A DNA stretch of 64,000 nt, taken from Glebionis coronaria (lineage: Eukaryota > Streptophyta > Magnoliopsida > Asterales > Asteraceae). The position numbers and the translations under genes were made by a program. Shown in pieces: positions 34,151 through 44,155 of this stretch. How positions within the stretch are numbered: the stretch's first letter is position 1; the number at the start of each line of letters is the position of its first letter. The notes below the pieces were generated by a model. The model worked only from the letters and a program-made list of their open reading frames with translations. It ran no database searches and was not told the DNA's origin. The DNA lies in assembly GCA_025667525.1 (NCBI GenBank), contig JANFOE010000190.1, positions 2,234,501 to 2,298,500 on the forward strand, in the 5' to 3' direction.

Positions 34151-34362
34151 GGAAAGTCTTCATTAGGGCTTGGTTCATTGTGCGGCTTCGTTTCCCGTGT
34201 TTGTTTTTGCATGTTTCTTGTGATCTTTTGTCATTTTCTCAATATCCGTACCTAAAATAGACAAGCAACAAACACAAGCATATATTTGGGTATTTTGATG
34301 ATATTTAATGCATTTTAAGCCTTATTTGGACGATGAGACTATGTATAAAAGCAGTCTCATCA

Positions 34363-36187
34363 CTCCCCCATACTAAACCATTGCCGTGCCCTCACGCAAT
34401 GCTAGAATAAAGTATCAAAGCATCTCCAAAATTCATTTTATTCACTTTATTGAACGATAATCTAGCTACACTACTACTATTACTATTACTTGTGTTATAG
34501 ACATAATGTATGATTTTCATCGCAAAATGGGACGTTTAGGTTCATAGAATAAGAACACGTGAATGCTTCGTTAGAAATAATTTCATCATCCTCGATTTTC
34601 ACCCCAATTCCATGCTAAGCGTGCAACGAGATCATTATCATTATAATTAGTAATGCTAACACTACTCATATGCCCTAATCACATACTTATCCTCCCATTA
34701 TTCCTAAGTTGTATCTCTTATATTTTATTTTGTCTTGAATTTTTCACGATGATACATTTTTGACTTATGCGATAATAGAAATTTAGGTCTAAAAATAGAG
34801 TCCTAACGGTGTAACTAAGACCATCAAATCAATAACCCCTCCTAATAGACAACGATGTTAAAAAATTAAGTTGACAAGAAGAATCGATAAACACGGTTTT
34901 ATAACGGTTTTGAACATGAGACTTATTACCAAGACTTTTATACGCCCCCTAACGGAAGGGCCTTATTATCTTTGGTTTACCTCCATCTTTTATTCAACTT
35001 TGCCATGAAGCTTTTATTATGACTTCGGTCTTGCCTTGCCTTTTATTATCCGCCTCATCTGTAGTTTTATTAGCCAAAGACGTATATCCTCACGCAAAGG
35101 CGAATTTTGGATCTTTAAAGCTTCGAAGGTTAAGGCTTGATTCACTTTCAATTTTTGCATAGATTTTTCGGCCTTGTGGGGCTTCAAATTGTTTGCTAGA
35201 TTTAGGTGAGCACTTGAAATCTTATTATTGGGTGAAGCTTTCGATTATTCGGGTGCCAATACTTCAAAACCGTGACGCTGGCGATACCTTAATGTCTTCC
35301 CAATTTAATTACACGGAAGCTACTAGAAAAGACTAGAAACCCAACAATCCCAACTAAACCGCTAAGTCAATATTTATTAAGAAAAAAATATTTACATGCG
35401 AAGGGAGAATAAGCAAATAACGAGAACACATGAGTTTTTGAAAGAATACGAGTACCCTACGTTTAGCATAGTAACTTATAATTAACTCTATCATTTCTCG
35501 TCCTCATTTAAGAGACTTAGCCTAATGTGTAGTTAAGGAATCAAAGCTAAGTGCTCAACACGCACGGTCGAGTCAAAAATTACTCTTATTCTCGCCATCG
35601 GAAAACCTACATTCGTGTCTTCAAACACTTATAAAACATGAGAAAAATTTTAAAATTTGGCCATTTTTAGCCTTATTTTGCAACAAAAACGATAAACAAA
35701 AAGATAAACTTTGGAAAGCGTGAAGGTTTGGCAAGGCAAGTATCAATTCACCCCCATACTAAAGTTAAACATTGTCCTCAATGTTTCGAGTCTAGGGGTG
35801 CAAAACAACCCTTTACTAGAGACGTAGTCGAATGCCTAATCTAGCATGGAAAGGGTGTAACCAATAAATTAATAGCCGTTTATGAAGTGTGCTATAAACC
35901 TAAGGTTAGAACATCAAAAGGATATATCATGGATATTGAGAAATGTCTCCAAAGCAAACGATCGAGTGCTCCCATAAAACGAACACGAGAGGCTCCAATC
36001 GTGAAGATCATGATCTAAAAACCACATATCACAAACAACCACGGAACAAAGGTTGGAAGGGCACAAATCCCCACACGTAAGCTACATTAGAAAGAGATAA
36101 TATGTACATAGGATAAGCATGGGACTCCCCCACGAGGCTCCTCGTTTTTGATTACCGAGTCATGAGCTCGACTCGATCCCCTCAATA
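34363..36187 (-). other. Athila D 3' untranslated region and polypurine tract
   Basis: On the minus strand the tract TATGGGGGAG (34363-34372) abuts the LTR. The remaining 1.8 kb between it and the end of pol has no ORF that I can support. Athila elements often carry an envelope-like ORF here; none is present. Confidence 0.75.
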
Positions 36188-39100
36188 CTAATTATCATTG
36201 GGGAAGGTGACTTGGTCGAGGTAGTTCAAGGATGGAACTTCCCCGCCAAAGTAGTGCTTCAACCTATGTCCATTCACCTTGAAGTTAGGACCCTCATCTT
36301 GAGCTAGCTCGATGGTCCCATACGGAAATACTTGAGTCACGGTGAATGGACCGGACCAACGGGATTTCAACTTACCGGAAAAGATTTTCAATCTAAAATT
36401 AAAAAGCAAAACTTGATCCCCAATGTTAAAAACCCGGTTTTTAATTTTAGAATCATGCAACTTTTTAGTTTTCTCTTTATAAATCAATGAATTTTCATAA
36501 GCAATGTCTCTCAATTCATCCAATTCATTTAATTGCATTTTCCGGTGTTTTCCCGCGGTCTCCATATCATCATTACAATGCTTTAGGGCCCAATAAGCCT
36601 TGTGTTCTAATTCGATAGGCAAATGACAATTCTTTCCATACACAAGCTTATAGGGAGTGCACCCAATGGGCGTCTTATGAGCAGTCCTAAAGGCCCATAA
36701 AGCATCGTCTAACTTATCCGATCAAGATTGTCGGTTTTCCCCTACGGATCTCTCCAAGATCCTCTTCAACGCTCGGTTTGAAACCTCGACTTGCCCACTC
36801 GTTTGTGGGTGATAAGCCGTAGAAAGACGATGTGTAACCCTATATTTCCTTAAGACTCTTTCGAATTGGTCATTACAAAAATGGGTTCCACGATCGCTTA
36901 TGATCGCACGAGGGTTCCAAACCGAGCAAACAAGCCTTTCAAGAACTTAACTACCACACGAGCATCATTAGTGGGCAAGGCCTTTGCCTCCACCCACTTA
37001 GAAAGGTAGTCAACCGCAACGAGAATGTACTTATTACCACGAGATGATGGGAACGACCCCATAAAGTCTATGCCCCAAATGTCAAAGATCTCACATACTT
37101 GAATGATATTTTGTGGCATTTCATCTTTTTGTGAGGCTTTTCCTTGTCGTTGGCATGCATCACAAGACTTCACAAGAATTTGTGCATCTCGGTAAATAGT
37201 AGGCCAAAAGAAGTCGGCATCAAACACCTTTTTAGCCATGAGATTAGCAACGTGGTGACCACCCGTGGGTCCCTCATGGCAAGCTCTAAGGATATTAGAA
37301 GCTTCGGTGCCAAATACACAACGTCGGATGATTTGATCCGCACAAGTTCGAAACAAGTAAGGGTCGTTCCAAAAGTAGAACTTGACGTCACGAAAGAATT
37401 TTCGTTTTTCTTGAGTCGTCATACCCTTAACGATGAAGTTACCCGCATGGTAATTTGAAAAATCCGCAAACCATGGGGTAGAAGAATCAAGCTTAGAATT
37501 CACTACACCAAGTGTCTCGAGCGGAAATGTTTCGGTGATTTCCTTGGGCTCGTAAACACTTTGGTGAGGATCTTCCAAACGAGAGAGATGATCGGCCGCT
37601 AGATTCTCGGCTCCTTTTTTGTCAACGATGGTGTGATCAAATTCTTGAAGGAGGAGAATCCAAAAAAGTAATCTCGGCTTAGCATCTTTCTTTGCCATTA
37701 GATACTTAATAGCCGAATGGTCCGTATACACTATGCATTTCGTCAAGACGAGGTAAGGTCGGAACTTCTCAAATGCATACACCACGGCAAGGAACTCCTT
37801 TTCTCTTGTAGTGTATTTAAGTTGAGCCTCGGTCATCGTCTTGCTAGCATAGTGAATAGGCAAGAATTGCTTATCATGACGTTGCCCCAAAACGGCCCCT
37901 ATAGCGTAATCACTAGCATCACACATGAGCTCAAAGGGGAGGTTCCAATTTGGAGCAACAAGAATGGGAGCTTCGGTAAGTTTCCTCTTAAGGATCTCAA
38001 AGGCTCGTACATAATCTTCGTCAAAGACAAAACGTGCCTCTTTTTCAAGAAGATGTGTAATGGGTCGAGAAATCTTTGAAAAGTCCTTGATGAATCGACG
38101 ATGAAAGCCCGCGTGGCCTAGGAAACTCCTAACTCCCTTGACGGTTTTGGGATGAGGTAATTTGGCGATAACGTCTACCTTAGCTTGATCTACCTCAATC
38201 CCCGCTTTCGAGACCTTGTGCCCTAAGACGATTCCACTCTTAACCATAAAACGACATTTTTCCCAATTGAGCACAAGGTTGGTTTCCTCACAACGTTTCA
38301 ACATTCTCTCAAGGTTCGAAAAACATGAAGTGAAAGAATCACCAAACACGGAAAAGTCATCCATGAAGACTTCCATCGTCTTCTCGATCATATCATGAAA
38401 AATAGCCATCATGCATCGTTGAAAAGTTCCCGGTGCATTACAAAGTCCGAATGGCATTCTACGATAGGCAAACGTTCCATATGGACACGTAAACGTAGTT
38501 TTTTCTTGATCACGAGGATCGATGGGAATTTGGAAGTAACCGGAAAAACCATCTAAAAAGCAATAGAAATCGTTTCCCGCAAGACGCTCCAACATTTGGT
38601 CCATGAAGGGCAAGGGAAAATGGTCATTTCGAGTGGCTTCATTCAACTTTCGATAGTCAATGCACACTCTCGATCCGGTCACGAGTCTAGTGGGAATCAA
38701 CTCGTTGGCATAGTTTGGCACAACGGTCATCCCTCCCTTTTTAGGGACACAATGAATAGGACTCACCCAAGGGCTATCGGAAATAGGGAAGATCATTCCC
38801 GCGTCAAGGAGTTTAAGGACCTCCTTTTTGATGACGTCGTGAATTTTGGGGTTCACCCTCCTTTGACTTTGGATTGTGGGCTTGAAATCCTCCTCCATTA
38901 AGATTTTGTGGGTACAAAATTTGGGATCGATCCCCTTAATGTCGGATAACTTCCACGCAATCGCCCCTTTGTGGTCCTTTAGAACATCGACAAGTGCGGT
39001 TTTTTCATCATTCGAAAGATCCTTCGCAATAATAACCGGCAACTTGTCGTCCTCCTCCAAATAGACATTCGAGGTGAGGAGGTAAATCTTTCAACTCAAG

Positions 39101-39504
39101 GATAGGTGGTTCCTCAAGTGAAGATTTGGGCTCGATACTCATAACCTCCTCGGGTGGAGGAAATGGGAAATCGTTAAGAAAATCCTTGATAATCGAGAAG
39201 TCCTCATCGTTGTCGAGGTCTTCGTCACAAGTACGTGGAACATTGCATTCTTCCAACGTAAAACCACCACCTTCAAAAGGAGTGAAGGTTGGTGTCGAAT
39301 TATCAAGAATTGGATCCAACATAGTGGGATTGCCACTAGTTTCTTCATCACCAAAACCTAGAACTTCTTGTGAAAATTCCTCGCAAACCACGTCAATCAT
39401 ATCAACGAGGTTTATGGTTGCAACGGAATAAACATGAGAAATTTGAGAGTTTTGAGTTGCGTTTATAACAAGTTCCTCGTCGTTGAAACGTAAGGTGATC
39501 TTTC
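36188..39504 (-). pseudogene. Athila D pol: RT, RNase H, integrase (broken)
   Basis: From 39504 the minus strand continues the protease/RT linker (ITLRFNDEELVIN) and shifts frame near 39060. RT-RNase H is then open from 39060: [48 protein letters not shown] (about 38355), then RNase H with [34 protein letters not shown] and [10 protein letters not shown]. Integrase has its finger near 37130-37260 and [10 protein letters not shown], breaks at 36915 by a one-base loss, and then runs through ISDRGTHF and the catalytic Glu (GQVEVSNRALK). A TGA near 36725 stands where Trp is expected. The C-terminal part 36643-36188 is open. Confidence 0.92.
39500..39504. other. Target site duplication of E, left copy (ctttc)
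   Basis: ctttc precedes TGTTGATCCC, and the same pentamer follows the right LTR at 51083-51087. Joining the flanks gives continuous Athila coding sequence (VHARK to ITLRF). Confidence 0.94.
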
Positions 39505-40029
39505 TGTTGATCCCAAAGTCAGATCTTAAACCTTAATAGCTTGTTTAAGGGTTGTGATAGAGAGAAAGAATTCAATCTAACACTAGAGAAACTTTGCAAA
39601 GCAAAGTAACTAAACAAGATGCGGAATGTAATGTTTAGCACAAGAAAAAATGAGATTCAAACGTTGAACTTTAATATATCAAAGATATACGAATACCCAA
39701 AGTGGTATTAGGGTTTACAAAACCTTAAAGTAATAATAATGAAAAACGAAATGAGAAAGACACACTTTGCATGCTAACCTAGTGAGTCCTTTTATAGATA
39801 CAAGGACCCACGTACAAGATCACTACTAACAAACTATGGAAAGTATTAAGGAATAATAGCTGAAACGCGTAAAAATCTATTCCATGTTTATCTTGACGGC
39901 AGGGCCTTTGACTCCAGCAGGGGAACGGATTCCCCTGCCTTTGTTATTTAGCAGGGGGAACTTACTCTAGCAGGGGTATGAATAATCAACTAGCAGGGGA
40001 AACAAGTAAGCATAGATTTATTCCCAACA
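39505..40029 (-). repeat. 3' LTR of copia E (left copy)
   Basis: 525 bp with TGTTG...CAACA ends. On the minus strand the TATA box (CTATAAAAGG) is at 39788-39797. Upstream of it in U3 lies the AGCAGGGG cluster (39916-40001) with the GCAGGGGAA hairpin at 39917-39938. Confidence 0.96.
39916..40001 (-). repeat. AGCAGGGGAA motif cluster in U3 of copia E (left LTR)
   Basis: Copies at 39916, 39950 (one extra G), 39969 and 39992, and one inverted at 39930. The first and the inverted copy form a 9-bp stem with loop CGGA. The cluster is repeated in the right LTR at 50969-51054. It is upstream of the TATA box, where enhancer elements usually lie. Confidence 0.8.
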
Positions 40030-40042
40030 ATCCTCCCCTAAA
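40030..40042 (-). other. Polypurine tract of copia E
   Basis: On the minus strand TTTAGGGGAGGAT directly precedes the LTR (TGTTGGG). It primes plus-strand synthesis. Confidence 0.8.
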
Positions 40043-40113
40043 CTTGTGCTTTCCCCTAAAAGACAAGTTTCTGAATAAATGCTAGTTGATGAGGATGCTT
40101 ACAAACTCTCTGG

Positions 40114-41103
40114 CTAAATCTGACTATGAACCATTCTTACCAGATCATAAGCAACAGGCTTTTTGGCATCAACAATTAACTTAGCCTGTGCTAACTTCTT
40201 CAAGGTTTCCTGAGAGAAGGGATAATACCTATGATTGAGTAAATAAACACTCACACCTTCCATTACTACCTCATAGACCCCAGAATTTGTAAATAGCTTC
40301 CAATACACCAAATCTCCTTTATTCACTGCATCAAATAGAGGATCAAATAATTCATGTTCATACATTCTATGCATGCACTCCCAGATTACCCAATCCTTCT
40401 CCACATCATCCATGGTGGGAGGTTTTGCAGCAAACGTTTTCTTCAATATTTTCCACAGATCTTCTAAGTCTTCACTATCCAAAATTTGGAACATGACATC
40501 TAGGCTTAGAAATGTCTGTGCTGTATTGTCAGCCCTTGTAAGCTTCCACCAAGTTCTCCCTTTGTGTTCATAAACAGCATACTCTATAATAGCAAACTTC
40601 TTTCCAAGTTCACTAGGTGAGATTTCATCATTTTCCTGCAAAATCAGCTGTTTATCAATTTCATCATTTGATGGCCCTTGAGACTCTTTAGTGATTATGC
40701 CCACTTGCTCCATTCTCTTGAGTCTATTTGCTGCTCTTTGTGCATTAAGTACAGACTTCTCAAGTACTTCTGGAAAACTTTCACCTGCTTGGTGCGATGC
40801 CCCTGCTTGGGATGATGCACCTGCTTGTGTAGTCTCTCCAGCTTTTCTTTTCTTTGTTGCTCTAGCTTTCTTTAGCACTTCACTTTGTCTCCTAAGATAC
40901 TCAGCTTCCTCAGGAGTGTTGATGGTCATCCAATCCTCCACATCATACAACTTTAGAACTGGTCTGACTGCTCTCTTTATGGCTTCAAAGCTCATATCTC
41001 TGAAGTCACCATCCTTCCACTTTCTATGCCTTTTAAGCAGAACTTTGTAGTGATCAAGTTGCCCTTTCTCTGACGTTCGATACTTCTCACTCTGAATTTG
41101 CAT
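40114..41103 (-). CDS. Copia E accessory ORF, C-terminal segment
   Basis: 329 codons on the minus strand, starting at 41103. It begins with a Lys/Arg-rich helix (YKVLLKRHRKWKDGDFRDM), then an Ala/Gly-Ser tract with repeated QAGAS, then a globular part with WWKLTRADNTAQTFLSLDVM, LEDLWKILKKTF, WVIWECMHRMYEHE and VYWKLFTNSGVYEVV, and ends at VRMVHSQI. I remember closely similar, uncharacterised proteins annotated widely in Asteraceae genomes as retroelement products. It lies after 41128-42441 with a short gap, so the two may be one ORF split by a lesion. No function is known to me. Confidence 0.75.
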   Translation of the reverse strand: MQIQSEKYRTSEKGQLDHYKVLLKRHRKWKDGDFRDMSFEAIKRAVRPVLKLYDVEDWMTINTPEEAEYLRRQSEVLKKARATKKRKAGETTQAGASSQAGASHQAGESFPEVLEKSVLNAQRAANRLKRMEQVGIITKESQGPSNDEIDKQLILQENDEISPSELGKKFAIIEYAVYEHKGRTWWKLTRADNTAQTFLSLDVMFQILDSEDLEDLWKILKKTFAAKPPTMDDVEKDWVIWECMHRMYEHELFDPLFDAVNKGDLVYWKLFTNSGVYEVVMEGVSVYLLNHRYYPFSQETLKKLAQAKLIVDAKKPVAYDLVRMVHSQI

Positions 41104-41127
41104 TGTCCTTCTTTCCAGATATTCAGT

Positions 41128-42441
41128 TTAATATTTGTAAACAAGGCAAGTCAACTCATACCTGTCCTCCAAAGGAGCATTTTTCAACTCCTTCTCCCAT
41201 TGATCAAGAAACTCTCCAACATGAGGTACCCTGTCATCTAGTTCCCTATGCATAATCTCAACCTGTTTTAGCATATCTTTAGGCCTCATCTTCTCCATCC
41301 TTTGATCCTGCATATCCATTTCCTCTTGTTGTAGCCTTAGAGCTACTTGTGCATCATGTGCTTCTTGGACCTTCTGCTGTTCAGGAGTCAGATGCTTGTA
41401 TTTTCTCTTGGGCTGTTGCACCATGATTCCTTTTCCTTTGTCTTTTGGATCCACTGCTGGTGCTGGTTTTGCTTTAGATGCAGGTTCTTTGATTGTTATC
41501 CCCTTTTGAGCTGGTTGCTTTCTGTTCTTCCTAACAAATGTTTGAGTAATGTTCTTAGCAGGGGATAAACTTACAGCAGTGGGATCAGCAATGGCAGGGG
41601 AAACTTTTGAAGCAGGGGCTTCTTCTTGATTGCCCATGGTGAGCAATGTTTGAGCAATATCGTTGGTTGCACTCCCCTTGTCACTTCCCTTATCAGCACT
41701 TTCTCTCTCCATTCCTTTCTTAGCACTTGTTATCTTTCCATGCTCCCCACCAGGATATGAATAATACTCAGTAGATCCTTCTGTGTGTGGAATTTCCTCC
41801 CCTTTGGAAGCATCCTCATCTGTGGAAAGAATCAGTCTGGGCTTTCTCCTCCCCTCAAGAGTAGCAAGTCTGGTTTCCAGGTGAGAGATAACTAGACCTT
41901 GCTTTTTGACATCTTGTACTAGTTGTGCATTCTGCCTTTTCAGACTCATGCACATTTTCGTCAATTCCAGATTTGTCAAAGGTTTCATACTGCTCTCAAT
42001 CCTAGAAGGGAATTTCTCCCCTTGTTGGATATCATGGAGTGGGGGAGAGGACTTATTGATGGTGTCACTATCCTGCTCACCCCTTGAGGATGAGACAGTA
42101 GTGGCAGCCAAACCCCCAGGTTGCTCCAAACTCTTGGAGACTCTCCTTTCTGCTGCTTGTGAAGATTCACCAGACAAGGGAGATCTGGCAAACCTGGATT
42201 TTGAACGCCTTTCTTGTTGTGGATCAGCAGGTGGTAGGTTCTTGGCAGGGGATTCAGCATGTTGATTTATGGCTGTTTGATTTTTGGCTTCCTCCCGTCT
42301 GATTTGGTCTAGCATAATTGAAGTGAATGGAATGTTTCTGCCAGAAAACAAAGGTGATGGTGCAAGTAATGTGGTGAAAAGTTTGGTTGTGTGTTTGGTG
42401 GCTGAAAAATAGTTTTCTGTGTGTAATGGGACCATGATCAC
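41128..42441 (-). CDS. Copia E accessory ORF, middle segment
   Basis: 437 codons on the minus strand. A long hydrophilic linker (SPLSGESSQAAERR, EQPGGLAATTVSSSRGEQ) leads to a coiled coil around LELTKMCMSLKRQ and KKQGLVISHLETRLATLEG. A second hydrophilic stretch rich in SPA and KPAPA follows, then a Gln/Glu-rich helix ending LEDRYELTCLVYKY. The N-terminus overlaps the end of 43048-42254 in another frame, which suggests one original ORF with a frameshift near 42440. No catalytic motif seen. Several SPA tripeptides are encoded by the TTCCCCTGC motif. Confidence 0.72.
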   Translation of the reverse strand: MIMVPLHTENYFSATKHTTKLFTTLLAPSPLFSGRNIPFTSIMLDQIRREEAKNQTAINQHAESPAKNLPPADPQQERRSKSRFARSPLSGESSQAAERRVSKSLEQPGGLAATTVSSSRGEQDSDTINKSSPPLHDIQQGEKFPSRIESSMKPLTNLELTKMCMSLKRQNAQLVQDVKKQGLVISHLETRLATLEGRRKPRLILSTDEDASKGEEIPHTEGSTEYYSYPGGEHGKITSAKKGMERESADKGSDKGSATNDIAQTLLTMGNQEEAPASKVSPAIADPTAVSLSPAKNITQTFVRKNRKQPAQKGITIKEPASKAKPAPAVDPKDKGKGIMVQQPKRKYKHLTPEQQKVQEAHDAQVALRLQQEEMDMQDQRMEKMRPKDMLKQVEIMHRELDDRVPHVGEFLDQWEKELKNAPLEDRYELTCLVYKY

Positions 42442-43048
42442 TCATATTCAGCAAAACTTCTCTAAACCTTGGATACATACAAAACTTTGAGGTGCTTGAA
42501 ACATTTTTAACCATGCCTTTAAAAATCATTTGAGAAAAACAATACTTCCTTCCTGTTGCAAAGTAGATCAGGGCAGAAGCTATCTCACTACCAACCTCAT
42601 TAAAAGCAGTGGTTTTGGGTGACAAACATTGCATAATAGTATGAATCAAAAATTTCCAATGAGGGGCAAACTGGCCTTTAGCAAACTTTAATTTTTGATT
42701 TTCAGAAAGTTTATACCCCAATTTATCAAGACCTTCAAAAATTTCATCCTCAGAAAAGTTGGTTATTCCATCCTCATCATCAAGGAGGAGATTCTCCCTG
42801 ATGGAGGCAAGTGTGATTACCTTGGAATGACCATCAACTGTGCTTTGAATTATGACCTCTCCATTCACTGTTTTGGTCATGGCTTTAGACCAGAACTGTT
42901 GAATGTGTGAGGTATAAATGCGAGGATTGATGAGAAGGGCCACTCTGAAGTACGAAGACTTTAGAAAGGCCACAGCCTCAGCAAACTCGGCTGGTTCATC
43001 ATGAAGCAAAGCAATTTGGTTATGATTAGGAGCAATTTTAAGGGTCAT
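42254..43048 (-). CDS. Copia E accessory ORF, N-terminal segment
   Basis: 264 codons from the ATG at 43048, about 1.1 kb after the end of pol. It contains LKSSYFRVALLINPRIYTSH, IQQFWSKAMTKTVNGEV, ITLASIRENLLLDDEDG, LDKLGYKLSENQKL, FAPHWKFLIHTIMQCLSPK, SEIASALIYFATGRKYCFS and MYPRFREVLLNM. I remember this domain as a common 'hypothetical' retroelement protein in Asteraceae, sometimes given misleading names. After about codon 200 the reading probably continues in the frame of 42441-41128. Not similar to any viral envelope I can recognise, and I see no signal peptide or membrane helix. Confidence 0.75.
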   Translation of the reverse strand: MTLKIAPNHNQIALLHDEPAEFAEAVAFLKSSYFRVALLINPRIYTSHIQQFWSKAMTKTVNGEVIIQSTVDGHSKVITLASIRENLLLDDEDGITNFSEDEIFEGLDKLGYKLSENQKLKFAKGQFAPHWKFLIHTIMQCLSPKTTAFNEVGSEIASALIYFATGRKYCFSQMIFKGMVKNVSSTSKFCMYPRFREVLLNMSDHGPITHRKLFFSHQTHNQTFHHITCTITFVFWQKHSIHFNYARPNQTGGSQKSNSHKSTC

Positions 43049-44155
43049 GATGAATTTGGAAAATAGTTTAGAGGTTTATAGAGATGGGAGGTAAGTGGGA
43101 TTAGGTCGAGAGAGATTTATGGACCTGCTGGTAAAGGGAATTAAGTTTATATAGACAAATTGAAGGGCTGTGATTGGACCAAAATTTTCAAATTGCAAAA
43201 ATATCAAGGATAAATCTTGATAAAAAATTAATATATTTGAAATAGACGGAAAAGATTACCAATCAACGAAGAAAGCGCCTTAAATATCTTTTAAAAAGAA
43301 TAAAATATTCCCTAACCAAAATTTAAGCAAGCAGGCCCAACGGCTATGAACAGGGTAACGGTATTGTCGGTCAATGGTCAAACAGGGGAAGGTTGTGAAG
43401 GCAGGGGAATAAAAGATAAAAGCAGGGGAAACTTTCCTAGGGGTATTAAACTAGTCATGGAAGGACTAATGCTAACTTGCTCTGCTCTAATGCACACACT
43501 TGTATACACAAGATAGATACATAGAATCTCTATAGTCCTCTATTCAGCAATGGTCCCAATACAAAAAGTTAATACATAAGTCCCCCTACACCAGGTAATC
43601 CCAAGAAATCATGCATACCCCAGTCACCATCCCAACCTTGTCCCTTACTTATGGTCAGTTAGTCTTGGCAGTGTGTGCTATAGGTCTATATTTGAACAGT
43701 AAGCTGTTTATAATAAAGAGATGTAAGTACACACTACAGTGCCTCAAGGTTTCAGAGTTCTGACAAGCTTTGCAGCAAGTCATCATTAACCAGAACCCTC
43801 ACTCACCAGTGGATATGATGTAAGATCATATATGAGCATCCTAAGGATACCCTGAGTCCTAAAGGTGTGACCTAACCTCCCCTGAAACATAGAGTATATA
43901 CCTGATTCACCAACAAGAATAGTATGCACCATATGAACCTCTGCATTGTTAGTCTAAAACCACATAAAACCACTTTTGTAAAAAGAACACACCCAGCTTA
44001 AGAGAAAAATTCTCTTGGCAGGGGAATGAACCCCAGGCAGGGGAATCAGTGTTAAAAAGCAGTGGAATGAAAGAAATGGTAAAATTGACTAACAATTATA
44101 CAACAACAGCAGTGAAGTAACCCTGATTATACATGACAAAAGAAACATCAGATTT
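43049..44155 (-). other. Spacer of copia E between pol and the accessory ORFs
   Basis: Non-coding as far as I can see. It holds copies of the GCAGGGGAA motif at 43400, 43421, 44017 and 44036 and a variant GCAGTGGAA near 44059. It may carry the promoter or splice signals for the downstream ORFs, but no clear TATA box or splice site could be assigned. Confidence 0.55.

Larger units (their letters stand above)
30121..34362 (-). repeat. 3' LTR of Athila D (left copy)
   Basis: 4242 bp. It is AT-rich with no credible ORF. On the minus strand U3 runs from 34362 to about 33010, where a TATA box (GGCTATATAAAG, 33000-33010) lies. U3 contains degenerate sub-repeats (33780-34150). The transcribed part is dense in AATAAGC/GCTTATT motifs (about 31080-31960) and holds a 12-bp hairpin at 31612-31638. 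It differs from the right LTR by roughly fifty substitutions and a few indels. Confidence 0.95.

Noticed and set aside
33575..34255. ORFs of 63-72 codons over the Athila U3 (and 57675-58355)
   Set aside because: They fall on the sub-repeat block and read both strands equally; no protein family recognised.
34363..36187. Transfer RNA genes in AT-rich spacers
   Set aside because: No A-box/B-box pair with a cloverleaf could be found by eye in this or the other spacers.
37144..39431. Plus-strand ORFs of 60-120 codons over Athila pol
   Set aside because: They are shadows of the minus-strand RT/RNase H frame, which carries all the motifs.
42254..43048. Accessory ORF of copia E as a captured host gene
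   Set aside because: I could not match it to any host gene; similar proteins that I remember occur as repeated retroelement products.
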